Shown in pieces: positions 1-6,569 of a DNA stretch of 11,351 nucleotides; position 1 is the stretch's first letter; each line of letters opens with the position of its first letter. Location of the stretch: positions 673,618 to 684,968 of the forward strand of contig MU646454.1 in NCBI GenBank assembly GCA_026770585.1, in the 5' to 3' direction. The notes below the pieces were generated by a model. The model was not told the DNA's origin. It saw nothing but the letters and a program-made list of their open reading frames with translations, and searched no databases. This DNA is from Baffinella frigidus (Eukaryota > Cryptophyceae > Cryptomonadales > Baffinellaceae). The position numbers were made by a program, and so were the translations under genes.

Positions 1-105
1 CCGTAGGCCGAGACTTTTTGGTCCTAGGATCCCTCGGCCTACGGTAGGAGGTCCTAGGCAATGCCGTATGCCTAACTACCCCATTTTCAGGCCGTTAGCC
101 TATGA
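1..105 (+). mobile_element. Foldback (palindromic) element, family P, copy 1, cut by window start
   Basis: This is the right part of a long palindrome. Positions 1-12 are the end of the left arm, 13-32 are the 20-nt loop, and 33-95 are the full 63-nt right arm ending CAGGCCGT. The shared sequence stops at about 105 (AGCCTATGA). The loop reads ACTTTTTGG... here and is reverse-complemented in the copy at 1648-1813, so the two are inverted relative to each other. The right arm carries the variant GTATGCC, which matches the left arm of the inverted copy. No coding capacity is seen. It is probably a non-autonomous foldback transposon or MITE. Confidence 0.8.
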
Positions 106-120
106 AATCAGATCAACCAC

Positions 121-440
121 GCTGGTCAGTCCCACCACTCCTGCCTAACCTTTACTTTTTCCCTGCACCTGCATAGTCTTTGCTTCCCCCCTAGACCTGC
201 CTAACCTTTGCTTCCCCCTACACCTGTCTACTGTTTGTTTTCCCCGGTGACACGCCACGATGCTCAACCACGCTGGTCAGTCTCCCTACACCTGCATCAT
301 CTTTGTTTTCCCCTACACCTGGCTCATCTTTGCTTTCCCCCTACACCTGACTATGGTTTGATGGAGGCCACGATGCTCAACCACGCTGGTCAGTCCCCAC
401 GCTGGTCAGTCCTTGTTCTTCCCTTATTTATTACTCGCGT
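121..440. repeat. Pyrimidine-rich minisatellite, cluster 1
   Basis: Degenerate units of roughly 26-30 bp built on CCCCCTACACCTGNCTA followed by TTTGCTTT. A second unit, AACCACGCTGGTCAGTC, recurs at 115, 266 and 379, with a shortened copy at 397-412. The open frame across it is low-complexity sequence and is not accepted as a gene. Confidence 0.75.
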
Positions 441-466
441 CCACCTCTGGTAGGAGGTGGCGTTAG

Positions 467-745
467 AATCCATCCGGAAAATGCTCGTATAAGCGGCCGA
501 CACGGGGTACAGTAAGTGGCACTATGCGTCGAGCATGTGCGGCGCTGACGCTGGTTGGTTGGCAATAAATTATCCATCTCTCTCTATTACTCGCGAGCCT
601 TGAATTGAGTGATTCACCCGCAAAGGTCGTGCCGCTACCGAGCGAGGACGGGACACGATTTTAAAAACTTTGACCTGAATCCTGAAGGAAATGGACTTTT
701 AAAATGAAAAGCCAGGACCGGAATCCCGGTCCTGGCTGTCTTATA
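467..745. other. Unassigned spacer with a short perfect hairpin
   Basis: No gene is supported here. A GTAAGT donor-like string occurs near 510 but has no convincing exon upstream. Positions 710-721 and 726-737 form a perfect 12-bp stem (AGCCAGGACCGG) with an AATC loop. Just upstream, ATTTTAAAA and TTTTAAAAT form a second, AT-rich inverted pair. The stem is not followed by a T run, so nothing points to a terminator. Its role is unknown. Confidence 0.5.
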
Positions 746-787
746 TGTGCCGAGTTGGCTCGACAGCGGATGGCGACACAACACAGG

Positions 788-937
788 GCAGTTCCCCTAC
801 ACCTGCCGAATCTTTGCTTGTTTCGGTACCACTGCTAACCTTTTTCTTTTTTGCTCATCTTTTTCTTTTTACCTGCTGATCTTTTTCTTTTTTTGGTGCC
901 ACTACACCTGCCTCGTCTTTGTTTTTTTAGGTACCAC
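788..937. repeat. Pyrimidine-rich minisatellite, cluster 2
   Basis: Continues the repeat of 121-440 with T-rich units such as GGTRCCACTACACCTGCC followed by TCTTTTTCTTTTT. The family T element at 940-1040 sits inside a unit at the TA of CCACTA, and the minisatellite resumes after it. Confidence 0.65.
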
Positions 938-939
938 TA

Positions 940-1040
940 TCCCTTCAGTGGCCAGTAGGCTCATACGCCCTACCGTAGGGCCCTAGGACCTACCTAGGAC
1001 CTCTTGGCGGTCAAATTGGACCGGCTGGCCACTCAAGGGA
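940..1040 (+). mobile_element. Family T miniature TIR element (TCCCTT...AAGGGA), TA-flanked
   Basis: Terminal inverted repeats are TCCCTTCAGTGGCCAG and CTGGCCACTCAAGGGA, flanked by TA at 938-939 and 1041-1042. The interior holds CTACCGTAG, CCTAGGACC and a near-palindrome GGTCAAATTGGACC. It interrupts a minisatellite unit at TA, so the empty site can be inferred from neighbouring units. A TA duplication and short TIRs fit a non-autonomous Tc1/mariner-type MITE; that family assignment is inference. Confidence 0.8.
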
Positions 1041-1042
1041 TA

Positions 1043-1175
1043 CCTGCCTGAGCGTTGCTTTCCCCCTACACCTGACTATTGTAGTCCCCCTACACCTGAC
1101 TATTGTACTTTCCCCCTACACCTGACTATTGTCAGGCCTACACCTGACTATTGACCTGACTATTGTAGGCTTTCC
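1043..1175. repeat. Minisatellite cluster 3 (CCCCCTACACCTGACTATTGTA)
   Basis: Four to five close repeats of TACACCTGACTATTG, some preceded by TCCCCC. These are more uniform than clusters 1 and 2, which suggests recent expansion. Confidence 0.8.
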
Positions 1176-1193
1176 GCAGCCTGCCCAGAACAG

Positions 1194-1237
1194 CTCTCTC
1201 GTGCTGGCAGATCCCCTCTCTCGTCCTGGCAGATGCC
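1194..1237. repeat. 22-bp tandem duplication
   Basis: CTCTCTCGTGCTGGCAGATC... at 1194-1215 is followed directly by CTCTCTCGTCCTGGCAGATG... at 1216-1237, with two mismatches. No function is seen. Confidence 0.8.
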
Positions 1238-1304
1238 GGGTTCAGTGAAAGGTTATGGCGCATCCCATGTGCGTTTGAGTGACGAGAGGTGGAGCTGTGG
1301 GGCG

Positions 1305-1516
1305 CTAAACCCTAAACCCCAACCCCTTAACCATAAACGCCGTGCCCCAATTAATAAACCCTAAACCCTAAACCCTAAACCTCAAACCTCAAACCCCAAA
1401 CCCCAAACTCCAAAACCCAAAACCCAAAACCCAAAACCCAAAACCCAAAACCCAAAACCCAAAACCCCAAACCCCAAAACCCAAACCTCCAACCCCAAAC
1501 CCCTAAACCCTAACCC
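1305..1516. repeat. Degenerate telomere-like array (CCCTAAA / CCCAAA / CCCAAAA)
   Basis: Begins and ends with CCCTAAACCCTAAA units (TTTAGGG on the other strand, the plant and many-alga type). The middle block of about eight CCCAAAA units has drifted to a different repeat. It lies interstitially, directly upstream of a splice-acceptor-like CTGACAG at 1517-1523, and may be intronic. On the minus strand it yields a GFGVLGFG-type low-complexity frame that is not a gene. Confidence 0.85.
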
Positions 1517-1523
1517 CTGACAG

Positions 1524-1633
1524 CCAAGGAGAAGGAGGCGATGGCGAAGATCCTGGGGGCCATGATGAACAAGATGAGCGGCAAGGCGGGCGTCGACGAA
1601 AACATGAGCAAGCAGGGCGCAGGCGGCAAGTGA
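1524..1633 (+). CDS. Terminal coding exon of an unrecognised protein (C-terminal 35 codons)
   Basis: Reads AAG GAG AAG GAG GCG ATG GCG AAG ATC CTG... to TGA at 1631-1633. Nearly every third codon position is G or C, a strong coding signature absent from the flanks. The peptide is Lys-, Met- and Gly-rich (start KEKEAMAKILGAMMNKMSGK, end GAGGK). Upstream the frame closes at TAA 1511-1513, but CTGACAG ending at 1523 is a good 3' splice site, so I read this as the last exon, with two bases (CC) completing a split codon. No upstream exon is identifiable. The telomere-like array lies directly upstream and the foldback element starts 15 bp after the stop. It could instead be a captured gene fragment. 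An independent start at ATG 1541 is less likely. I do not recognise the family. Confidence 0.6.
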
Positions 1634-1647
1634 ACACCTCCGCAGGC

Positions 1648-1813
1648 TCATAGGCTCACGGCCTGAAAATGGGGTAGTTAGGCATACGGCATTGCCTAGG
1701 ACCTCCTACCGTAGGCCGAGGGATCCTAGGACCAAAAAGTCTCGGCCTACGGTAGGAGGTCCTAGGCAATGCCGTAGGCCTAACTACCCCATTTTCAGGC
1801 CGTTACCCTATTA
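1648..1813 (-). mobile_element. Foldback element, family P, copy 2 (complete, inverted relative to copies 1 and 3)
   Basis: The left arm 1658-1720 and right arm 1741-1803 are 63 nt each and complementary at 62 positions. The loop is 1721-1740. Flanking bases shared with copies 1 and 3 extend the element to about 1648-1813 (166 bp), with ends TMATAGGSTMACGG. The single arm mismatch (GGCATACGG versus GGCCTACGG) is shared with the matching arms of the other two copies, so the copies are nearly identical and likely recent. No ORF is present. Confidence 0.85.
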
Positions 1814-1814
1814 A

Positions 1815-1903
1815 GGCGCTCATCTAGTGGAATCCAGCGCGGGTGGGCGGAAGTGAACTGCGCCGCGGGCGGGCGACTGGTCAAATCCGGCGCGGGCAGG
1901 CGG
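1815..1903. repeat. GC-rich minisatellite, first part
   Basis: Degenerate units of about 35 bp around GCGCGGGCGGGCGG followed by AGTGAACTG or TCAAATCC. The array resumes at 2126 after being split by the nested elements at 1906-2123. Confidence 0.65.
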
Positions 1904-1905
1904 TA

Positions 1906-2123
1906 CAGGGGTAAATCGCGTATCCCTTCAGTGGCCAGTAGGCTCATACGCCCTTCCGTAGGGCCCTAGGACCTGCCTAGGACCTCTTGGGGGTCAATTT
2001 TGACCCCCTCGCCACTTAAGAGATAGGAAACTGCGCCCCCCTAGGACCCTACAGCAGGGCTATGCCCAGGGCCCTGTGGTGGTCCTGGGGGGGGGGCGGT
2101 TTCTTATGAGCGAGGTACCCCTG
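1906..2123 (+). mobile_element. Family C TIR element (CAGGGG...CCCCTG) carrying a family T insertion
   Basis: The left end is TA then CAGGGGTAAATCGCG. The left inverted repeat is interrupted by the family T element at 1923-2023 and resumes as GGAAACTGCGCC. The right arm GGCGGTTTCTTATGAGCG ends CCCCTG at 2123, followed by TA. Without the insertion the element is about 115 bp, like its relatives. TA on both sides (1904-1905, 2124-2125) supports Tc1/mariner-type insertion. Confidence 0.75.
1923..2023 (+). mobile_element. Family T element nested in the left TIR of a family C element
   Basis: TCCCTTCAGTGGCCAG... to ...GCCACTTAAGAGA, with TA at 1921-1922 and 2024-2025. The internal palindrome is a perfect GGGGGTCAATTTTGACCCCC. 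The right TIR has one change (AAGAGA for AAGGGA). The insertion site is a TA inside the older CAGGGG element. Confidence 0.8.
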
Positions 2124-2125
2124 TA

Positions 2126-2209
2126 ATTGAAGTGCGCCGTGGGACGGCGGCCAGTGAGCTGTGGCGCGGGCGGGCGGGCAGTGAACTTGTGCGTTGCACA
2201 GGCGAACGT
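2126..2209. repeat. GC-rich minisatellite, second part
   Basis: Continues the units of 1815-1903 (GTGCGCCGTGGGACGGCGGCC, then GGCGCGGGCGGGCGGGCAGTG in shortened form). It lies between two family C elements. Confidence 0.6.
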
Positions 2210-2211
2210 TA

Positions 2212-2331
2212 CAGGGGTACCTCGTTCATAAGAAACCGCCCCACTCCCCTAGGACCAGCATAGGGCCCTAGGCATCGGCCTACTGTAGGGTCCCTAGGGG
2301 GTGGCGGTTTCTTATGAGCGAGGTACCCCTG
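2212..2331 (+). mobile_element. Family C TIR element, TA-flanked
   Basis: CAGGGGTACCTCGTTCATAA... at the left, the matching ...TTATGAGCGAGGTACCCCTG at the right, about 30-bp arms, and TA at 2210-2211 and 2332-2333. The interior has CCTAGGACC and CTACTGTAG. No coding potential. Confidence 0.88.
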
Positions 2332-2333
2332 TA

Positions 2334-3105
2334 GATACCAGAACGCGGATCTCTCTCGGGTCACCAGTCGGTCCTAGGCATGGACCTACGCAGGAGTGGC
2401 GTTCGGGGGTGTTCTGCAGAGGTTGCTCGACTAGACGGACGCATCCACTCCCTCTAGGACCAGTCTAGGGTCGTAGGTGGAGGTCTCCGGCGATCTTGTA
2501 GGAGGCCAAGGAGTCTGAACTTCGAGAAATCCCAGTAGACCCGAGCCAGGAGGGGGGGTGCCAGTGCATTTCACCAGCAACCCGTTGCAGCTTTTAACCG
2601 GATCGGGTGCTGTAGTAATTTTCAGCTAAACCGAAGAAATCTCTTCGGTATCTCCCGTCAGCAATTCGAGGTCCCTAGGGTTTCCTACCGTAGGGTCATA
2701 GGAAAGATTTCGTTTTAAATAAAATACCCGAATGAATCCTTGCAAGGATCCGGTACAAGCTGCTACGGGTTGCTGGTGGTTCAGGCCGAGGGAGAGTGGT
2801 GTGGGGAGTCAACAGAATGTGGTGAAGGCGGGGTTTTAGAGGCAGGGTCGATGAGAAAGGCTGAAGGTGACAGCAGCAGAGGGGCAGCGTCGAATCTGGC
2901 GGCAGCTGCTTTGTAGATGTGGCGAACATCTCATGCAAAATCTACCTTTCCGCGAGCAGCAGGCGTGTCTAGTGGGGGAGTGTCGTGTTGTGTTTGTCTG
3001 GTGCGGTTTTCTGGAACGCAGGGTGCCAAGGTGCCAATCTTGAAAGTCTCCTGCTGGCTCTGAGCCGACTCCTCTATCCTGCCGCTTCCACCGTCCCTGT
3101 GCGCC
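2334..3105. other. Region without a supported gene
   Basis: Contains scattered words shared with the TIR elements (GTCCTAGG, CTACCGTAG at 2685-2693) and CCTACGCAGGAGTGGC near 2390, which recurs near 6380. A small hairpin ACCGAAGA / TCTTCGGT lies at 2630-2649. A minus-strand open frame at 2696-2938 has no coding-type codon use or recognisable domain and is not accepted. Confidence 0.5.
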
Positions 3106-3107
3106 TA

Positions 3108-3212
3108 CAGGGGTACCTCGCTCATAAGAAACCGCCCACCCCCTAGGACCCTAGGGATAGCCTACTGCAGGGTCCTAGGCGGATGCGGTTTCTTATGAGC
3201 GAGGTACCCCTG
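3108..3212 (+). mobile_element. Family C TIR element, TA-flanked
   Basis: CAGGGGTACCTCGCTCATAA at the left and its complement at the right end, with TA at 3106-3107 and 3213-3214. At 105 bp it is the shortest intact copy. The centre has CCTAGGACC and CTACTGCAG. Confidence 0.88.
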
Positions 3213-3214
3213 TA

Positions 3215-3637
3215 GCGCTTCTTCACCTTGAGAGGTCGGTTGCAAGTTGCGAGAGAGATAGAGCAGAATTGCTGTGTGCAGCGTCCGTGCGCGCCCATCG
3301 CTTCTCCACTTTGGGAGGGATGTTGCAAGCTGGTTGGAGATTTGGCCAATGATGAATCCACTAGCTTGACACAAGGCAGCAACACTGTGCAGCGTGACAC
3401 AAACTTGACGCTCCTCGCAAGAAAACACTCGTTTACTGAATACACGGCCAACCACACGAACCGTCCCACACTACACTACACGGCACACCTCGTCCGAGGC
3501 CACCCACAGAACACTCGAAACGTGCGCCAGAGGACTCTGGTGCGCAGCAGTGGGCGATCCCACTGTGCGACACGCAATACACCCCCCCGCCACGCCAGGA
3601 CAAACTCTCTCTCAACACACAAACTACGAACATACAC
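3215..3637. other. Region without a supported gene
   Basis: Open frames exist on both strands but lack codon-position bias. If the minus-strand gene at 3638-4057 is spliced, this would be its intron and possible further exons. I could not find a convincing acceptor and exon here. Confidence 0.4.
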
Positions 3638-3715
3638 GGCCTTTGGAGGGCCAGGGCCGACTGTGTCGTGGACGCGACCATGCGCGCGTCGACGAACAGG
3701 CGCGCCGTCGGCGCT
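3638..3715 (-). pseudogene. Coding-like continuation of the signal-peptide gene in a shifted frame
   Basis: Directly downstream of the TGA of the 113-codon ORF, the minus strand stays GC-rich with a strong three-base period in a different frame. In 26 codons from GAA GCG CCG ACG, about 23 third positions are G or C against roughly 15-17 at positions 1 and 2. The peptide starts EAPTARLFVDARMVASTTQS. It ends near CCAAAGGCC followed by GTGTATG (from 3637 leftwards), a possible 5' splice site, after which the sequence turns GT-rich. This suggests one exon broken by a 1-nt frame error or mutation. It could also be GC-rich 3' UTR. Confidence 0.4.
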
Positions 3716-4057
3716 TCACTCGAGCCCGGCGCCCTGGAGCGCTTTGCGCAAACTCCCAGTCGTGGAGGCCTTGCTCTTGTTATTCCTTGACGATGACTTG
3801 CGCGCTGCGGCTGTTCCGCCACTCGTTGCGGCCTCGCCGACGCCGAAGACGCTCATCACAGGCTCGGAGATCTGGGCCGCTTTGCGCGCGGCGTACGTCG
3901 GTGCTTGGCGCGGTGGTTTGACGCTGCGTTGCGGTACGCGAGGTACATGGCACCTTGCCCCGATGCACGGCCTTGCGCCCTCCATCGCCGGCCAGGACGC
4001 GGCGGCGCAGGCCAGGAAGACCACCGCGATGAGGATCGTCCGTGTCGGAGTGTCCAT
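3716..4057 (-). CDS. Small basic protein with N-terminal signal peptide, family unknown (113 aa)
   Basis: The ATG at 4057 has a good eukaryotic context (GGGATGG). About three quarters of third codon positions are G or C. Residues 1-7 are MDTPTRT, and residues 8-20 are a hydrophobic core (ILIAVVFLACAAA), followed by SWPAMEG, so ER targeting with cleavage near residues 20-23 is likely. Cysteines sit at 17, 31 and 36. Residues 37-60 are Pro/Arg-rich and 85-100 are Ser/Lys/Asn-rich. In algae with secondary plastids such a layout can be a bipartite plastid presequence, but that is inference. The in-frame start at 4099 adds 14 polar residues and would bury the signal, so 4057 is preferred. The opposite strand is open for 301 codons through this region, which I treat as a shadow. 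Continuation in another frame downstream suggests the true product is longer or the gene is broken. Family not recognised. Confidence 0.6.
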   Translation of the reverse strand: MDTPTRTILIAVVFLACAAASWPAMEGARPCIGARCHVPRVPQRSVKPPRQAPTYAARKAAQISEPVMSVFGVGEAATSGGTAAARKSSSRNNKSKASTTGSLRKALQGAGLE

Positions 4058-4158
4058 CCCCCCTCTTTGCTTCCCGTTTGCTCGGTTTGCTCTCGCCAAA
4101 ATTGGCGACGTGCAACAGCTTTCTAGGCTTTAGTTCCCGCAGATTTCGTCCGCACTCT

Positions 4159-4310
4159 CAAAGTTCGCCGCTGCTTGGCCCCGCGGGGTGCTATGCGCGG
4201 CACAACCTTGTGCCGCTTCCAGTGATGCGAGCGCCGCGCGACGAGACCTGGAGGACAGAGTTTGCGGCGGGAGACCGAGGAAGCACAGAGGATCTCAACA
4301 AGGATCACCG
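4159..4310. repeat. Dispersed repeat R1, copy A
   Basis: Shares long near-identical blocks with 5634-5797: CAAAGTTCGCCG, CCGCTTCCAGTGATGCG, CGCCGCGCGACGAGACC, GTTTGCGGCGGGAGAC and GATCTCAACAAG. Both copies are open in the same plus-strand frame (shared peptides PLPVMRAPRDET, EFAAGD, EDLNK) and in a minus-strand frame (GLVARR, KVVPR). I cannot tell whether either was ever coding. It may be a fragment of a larger element. Confidence 0.7.
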
Positions 4311-4320
4311 TTGAAGAAAA

Positions 4321-4366
4321 GTCCATCAATAATCGATGGACGATCGGGAAACTTGATGACCATGTA
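4321..4366 (-). repeat. Solo arm of the 5809-6010 foldback repeat
   Basis: Its reverse complement, containing GTTTCCCGATCGTCCATC, matches the left arm at 5820-5837. A 7-bp hairpin GTCCATC / GATGGAC lies at 4321-4341. It follows repeat R1 copy A as the foldback follows copy B, but in opposite orientation. Confidence 0.5.
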
Positions 4367-4900
4367 TTTATTTTTATTTTACTACACGATGTTCGACTAA
4401 GTTCATTTTCTATCAAAAAACAAACCAAAAGTGGTGGGAATTGGAGCTCTTTGCTGCCGGAATTTTAAAAAACAGTACCACGATGAGCCAACCATTCACT
4501 TTTAGCGCCAACGAGTGTGTATGACAATCACGCCGATCATCATGACTCGTGCTTGGTTTTCGTGACCAAAAACGTCCTCTGCCCCACCCGTTATCCCCCG
4601 TTCCCCGTTATCCTGCTCCAAATCAAGTGCACCAAAGCTCAGGCACTTCTCCCAAGGCAATGCTTCCTCTCCAAGTTGGCTTAGGCAGGGGCCCCACGCA
4701 ACGGGGTGCTCTGCGGGGGAAAACCAAGGAGGGGGACGCAAATGTGGACCGCTCCTTGGTGGATCCCCCCACATGGGTAGTGGCAGTTTCTTGAGTAGGA
4801 AAACTCTGGTGCAGTTCCCAGACTTTTTCCTAATCTCGCCTAAAGGACTCAATTCTTGCACCGTGCATTTTCACTTTCGAATAAAGTCAATAAGTGTCAA
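4367..4900. other. Region without a supported gene
   Basis: An AT-rich stretch (4367-4500) is followed by pyrimidine-rich sequence with GTTATCCCCCGTTCCCCGTTATCC near 4590. A minus-strand frame of 90 codons from an ATG at about 4774 to 4502 is open but has no codon bias or known domain; I leave it unannotated. Short tandem GTCAATAAGT words occur at about 4886-4905. Confidence 0.4.
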
Positions 4901-4901
4901 T

Positions 4902-4997
4902 AAGTTGGGAGAAATCAAAACCTAAAGGACCTAAAGGCAGTCCTTTCTACGGAAGGGTGTGTCGTTGGAAATCAAAACCTAAAGGAGCTAAAGGCAG
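4902..4997. repeat. Repeat R2: AAATCAAAACCTAAAGG blocks around a TTCTACGGAAGGG block
   Basis: AAATCAAAACCTAAAGGA occurs at 4912 and 4969 (57-bp spacing), with TTTCTACGGAAGGGTGTGTC between. The same two blocks recur in the order TTCTACGG..., then AAATTAAAACCTCAAGG, at about 5460-5522. Probably pieces of one dispersed element. Confidence 0.65.
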
Positions 4998-4999
4998 GC

Positions 5000-5455
5000 G
5001 GGGGGCTACACTTGTTGCTGTGCTGCTTGTGTTTTGTTGTTAGCTCGTTGTTTACGGACGCATCGATTGCCATTAACTCTGATGACCCCTACTGACACTT
5101 CGAAGCTGACACACTGTTGAACTTTGCTGACGTCCGTACATCGGGGGAAACCTCTGCACGACCACCTTTCTCTCCTTCATCGTTGGTGTCTGGCTGATCT
5201 CACCTCCCTCCCCACACACAATCCTCGCACCCCTTGGAATCTTGTTCCCTCTTGACATATGGGGTATCCGTGGTTGGAGTTCTTATGCTTCAACCATGGG
5301 ATACCATGAGCCTCATCAAGGCTGACTTGGGTTCGGTGTGTGTGTGAGCATGGCAACCAATTGGTATACCTTCACCCACCCTGTATCCCCTCTCCACGAG
5401 CCTCTGCACTGGAGAGCGAAACGCGATCCGAAAGCAAAAATGCTTTCTCTGCAGA
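5000..5455. other. Region without a supported gene
   Basis: Contains only short frames. The minus-strand frame at 5073-5258 has no recognisable domain or strong codon bias. The sequence ATACCCCATATG near 5260 and ATGGGATACC near 5296 form a loose inverted pair. It may belong to the same dispersed element as R1 and R2. Confidence 0.35.
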
Positions 5456-5522
5456 TCCCTTCTACGGAACGGCGTGTCGTTGGCATATGTTGGGAGAAAT
5501 TAAAACCTCAAGGGCCTAAAGG
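5456..5522. repeat. Repeat R2, second copy
   Basis: CTTCTACGGAACGGCGTGTC then TTGGGAGAAATTAAAACCTC, corresponding to the blocks at 4902-4997. It leads directly into the AGCAGAGCGTAA repeats and R1 copy B, suggesting one composite element from about 5456 to 5797. Confidence 0.65.
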
Positions 5523-5525
5523 TCC

Positions 5526-5614
5526 AGCAGAGCGTAAGAGGAGCAGAGCGTAAGAGTTCAGCGCTGCTGGATGGACGTTGATATGCAGGAGTGGCATCCA
5601 GCAGAGCGTAAAAG
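5526..5614. repeat. Three copies of AGCAGAGCGTAARAG
   Basis: Copies lie at 5526-5540, 5542-5556 and 5600-5614. CCAGCAG and CTGCTGG also form a short inverted pair around 5524 and 5565. GCAGGAGTGGCATCC near 5586 is shared in part with sites near 2390 and 6380. Confidence 0.7.
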
Positions 5615-5633
5615 TTGGCCATTTTTCGGGTTG

Positions 5634-5797
5634 CAAAGTTCGCCGCGGCACAACTTTGCGCCGCTTCCAGTGATGCGTGCGCCGCGCGACGAGACCTTTT
5701 GGTGCTTTGGTGCTTTGAGAGAGTTTGCGGCGGGAGACGAGGAACCACAGAGGATCCAAGGGGGGTTTCCCATGGAGGATCTCAACAAGATCCACCC
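5634..5797. repeat. Dispersed repeat R1, copy B
   Basis: Matches 4159-4310 with two longer stretches. One is a 15-nt net expansion containing a GGTGCTTT duplication. The other is a 24-nt net expansion made of a 1-nt loss followed by a 25-nt gain. The plus-strand frame is regained at EDLNK despite the indels. Confidence 0.7.
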
Positions 5798-5808
5798 CTT
5801 AAAAAATA

Positions 5809-6010
5809 TGGTTAATCATGTTTCCCGATCGTCCATCAATAGCCACTCGGGAGGCTACGAAGCACGTCTTGCCCGGATATTTGCACATAACGTGACCGAA
5901 AGTGTTGACTTTTGGCGTGTGTCCTTACAAAAAATCCAATAATTAACTTTAGAATGTTCCCCGCAGTGTTCCGAGTGGAATCGATCGACGAACGGGAAAC
6001 ACGAACTATG
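5809..6010. mobile_element. Degenerate foldback element of about 200 bp
   Basis: The left arm (about 5809-5853, with GTTTCCCGATCGTCCATCAA and CCACTCGG) matches the reverse complement of about 5967-6010 (GTTTCCCGTTCGTCGATCGA, then CCACTCGG) with several mismatches and small gaps. The interior is AT-rich and non-coding. No target duplication is clear. Confidence 0.5.
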
Positions 6011-6013
6011 TTT

Positions 6014-6425
6014 TTAGGGGTCGTCTCCGATGCATAGACACGCCCGTGCAGTCATCATACGGACGGACCCGTGTTTGCGTGAGTAAAAATACAGTCCTGT
6101 TTGGTCTTCTTCGTTTTAGCTATTTACTGCGTCCTAGTACTGCCCCCCCCCCCCGTTATTCTCCCCCGCCCCCCCTTATCCTCCCCCCCCCACGCATGAG
6201 TAAAAATAATTAAAATTCCCGTTGCCCTCATTCAAAATGCAAGCTGAGGCATGATGATAGCCACTTCTCCAAAGGAGTGCCGATCATAGTCTGGTAACGG
6301 CATGATTTCTAAAGGTAATAACGGTGAAATCCTCTTAAACAAATTCAGTGATCAGTGATCAGTAACCGCCGGATGGGCCTACGCAGGAGTGGCATCCGGG
6401 AGTATAACCCACTTGAGTGTCAATA
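6014..6425. other. Non-coding stretch with C-rich tracts
   Basis: Cytosine runs of 7-14 bases lie at about 6143-6191 (the G-rich strand could form quadruplexes). GAGTAAAAATA occurs on both sides of them, at about 6080 and 6198. ATCAGTGATCAGT near 6347-6360 is a small duplication. No gene is seen. Confidence 0.5.
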
Positions 6426-6430
6426 CATCC

Positions 6431-6491
6431 AACCTCGAAACCCCAAACCTAAACCCCAAACCCCAAACCCCAAACCCCAAACCCCAAACCC
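6431..6491. repeat. Telomere-like array (CCCCAAA)n
   Basis: About eight CCCCAAA units (TTTGGGG on the other strand) plus one CCTAAA unit. It lies some 80 bp upstream of the first exon of the candidate gene at 6570-7161, echoing the array at 1305-1516 next to another exon. Confidence 0.8.
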
Positions 6492-6569
6492 GAGTCCCGA
6501 GCCTTGGTCGGATAGCAAGGGGGGAAATGCATCGGGTAATTTATTGCCAAACTTTCCATTTTGGCTGAG

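Noticed and set aside
710-737. Rho-independent terminator
   Set aside because: Perfect stem but no following T run, and the DNA is eukaryotic in character.
1382-1651. 89-codon minus-strand ORF with a GFGVLGFG repeat tail
   Set aside because: It is the antisense of the orphan exon plus translation of the telomere-like array.
3228-4133. 301-codon plus-strand ORF, the longest in the window
   Set aside because: It overlaps the minus-strand signal-peptide ORF. Its codon use lacks the third-position bias seen on the minus strand, its first third has ordinary composition, and it begins at a family C boundary. I read it as a shadow in GC-rich DNA.
4502-4861. 119-codon minus-strand ORF
   Set aside because: Opens at GTG; the first ATG leaves 90 codons without codon bias, domain or splice context.
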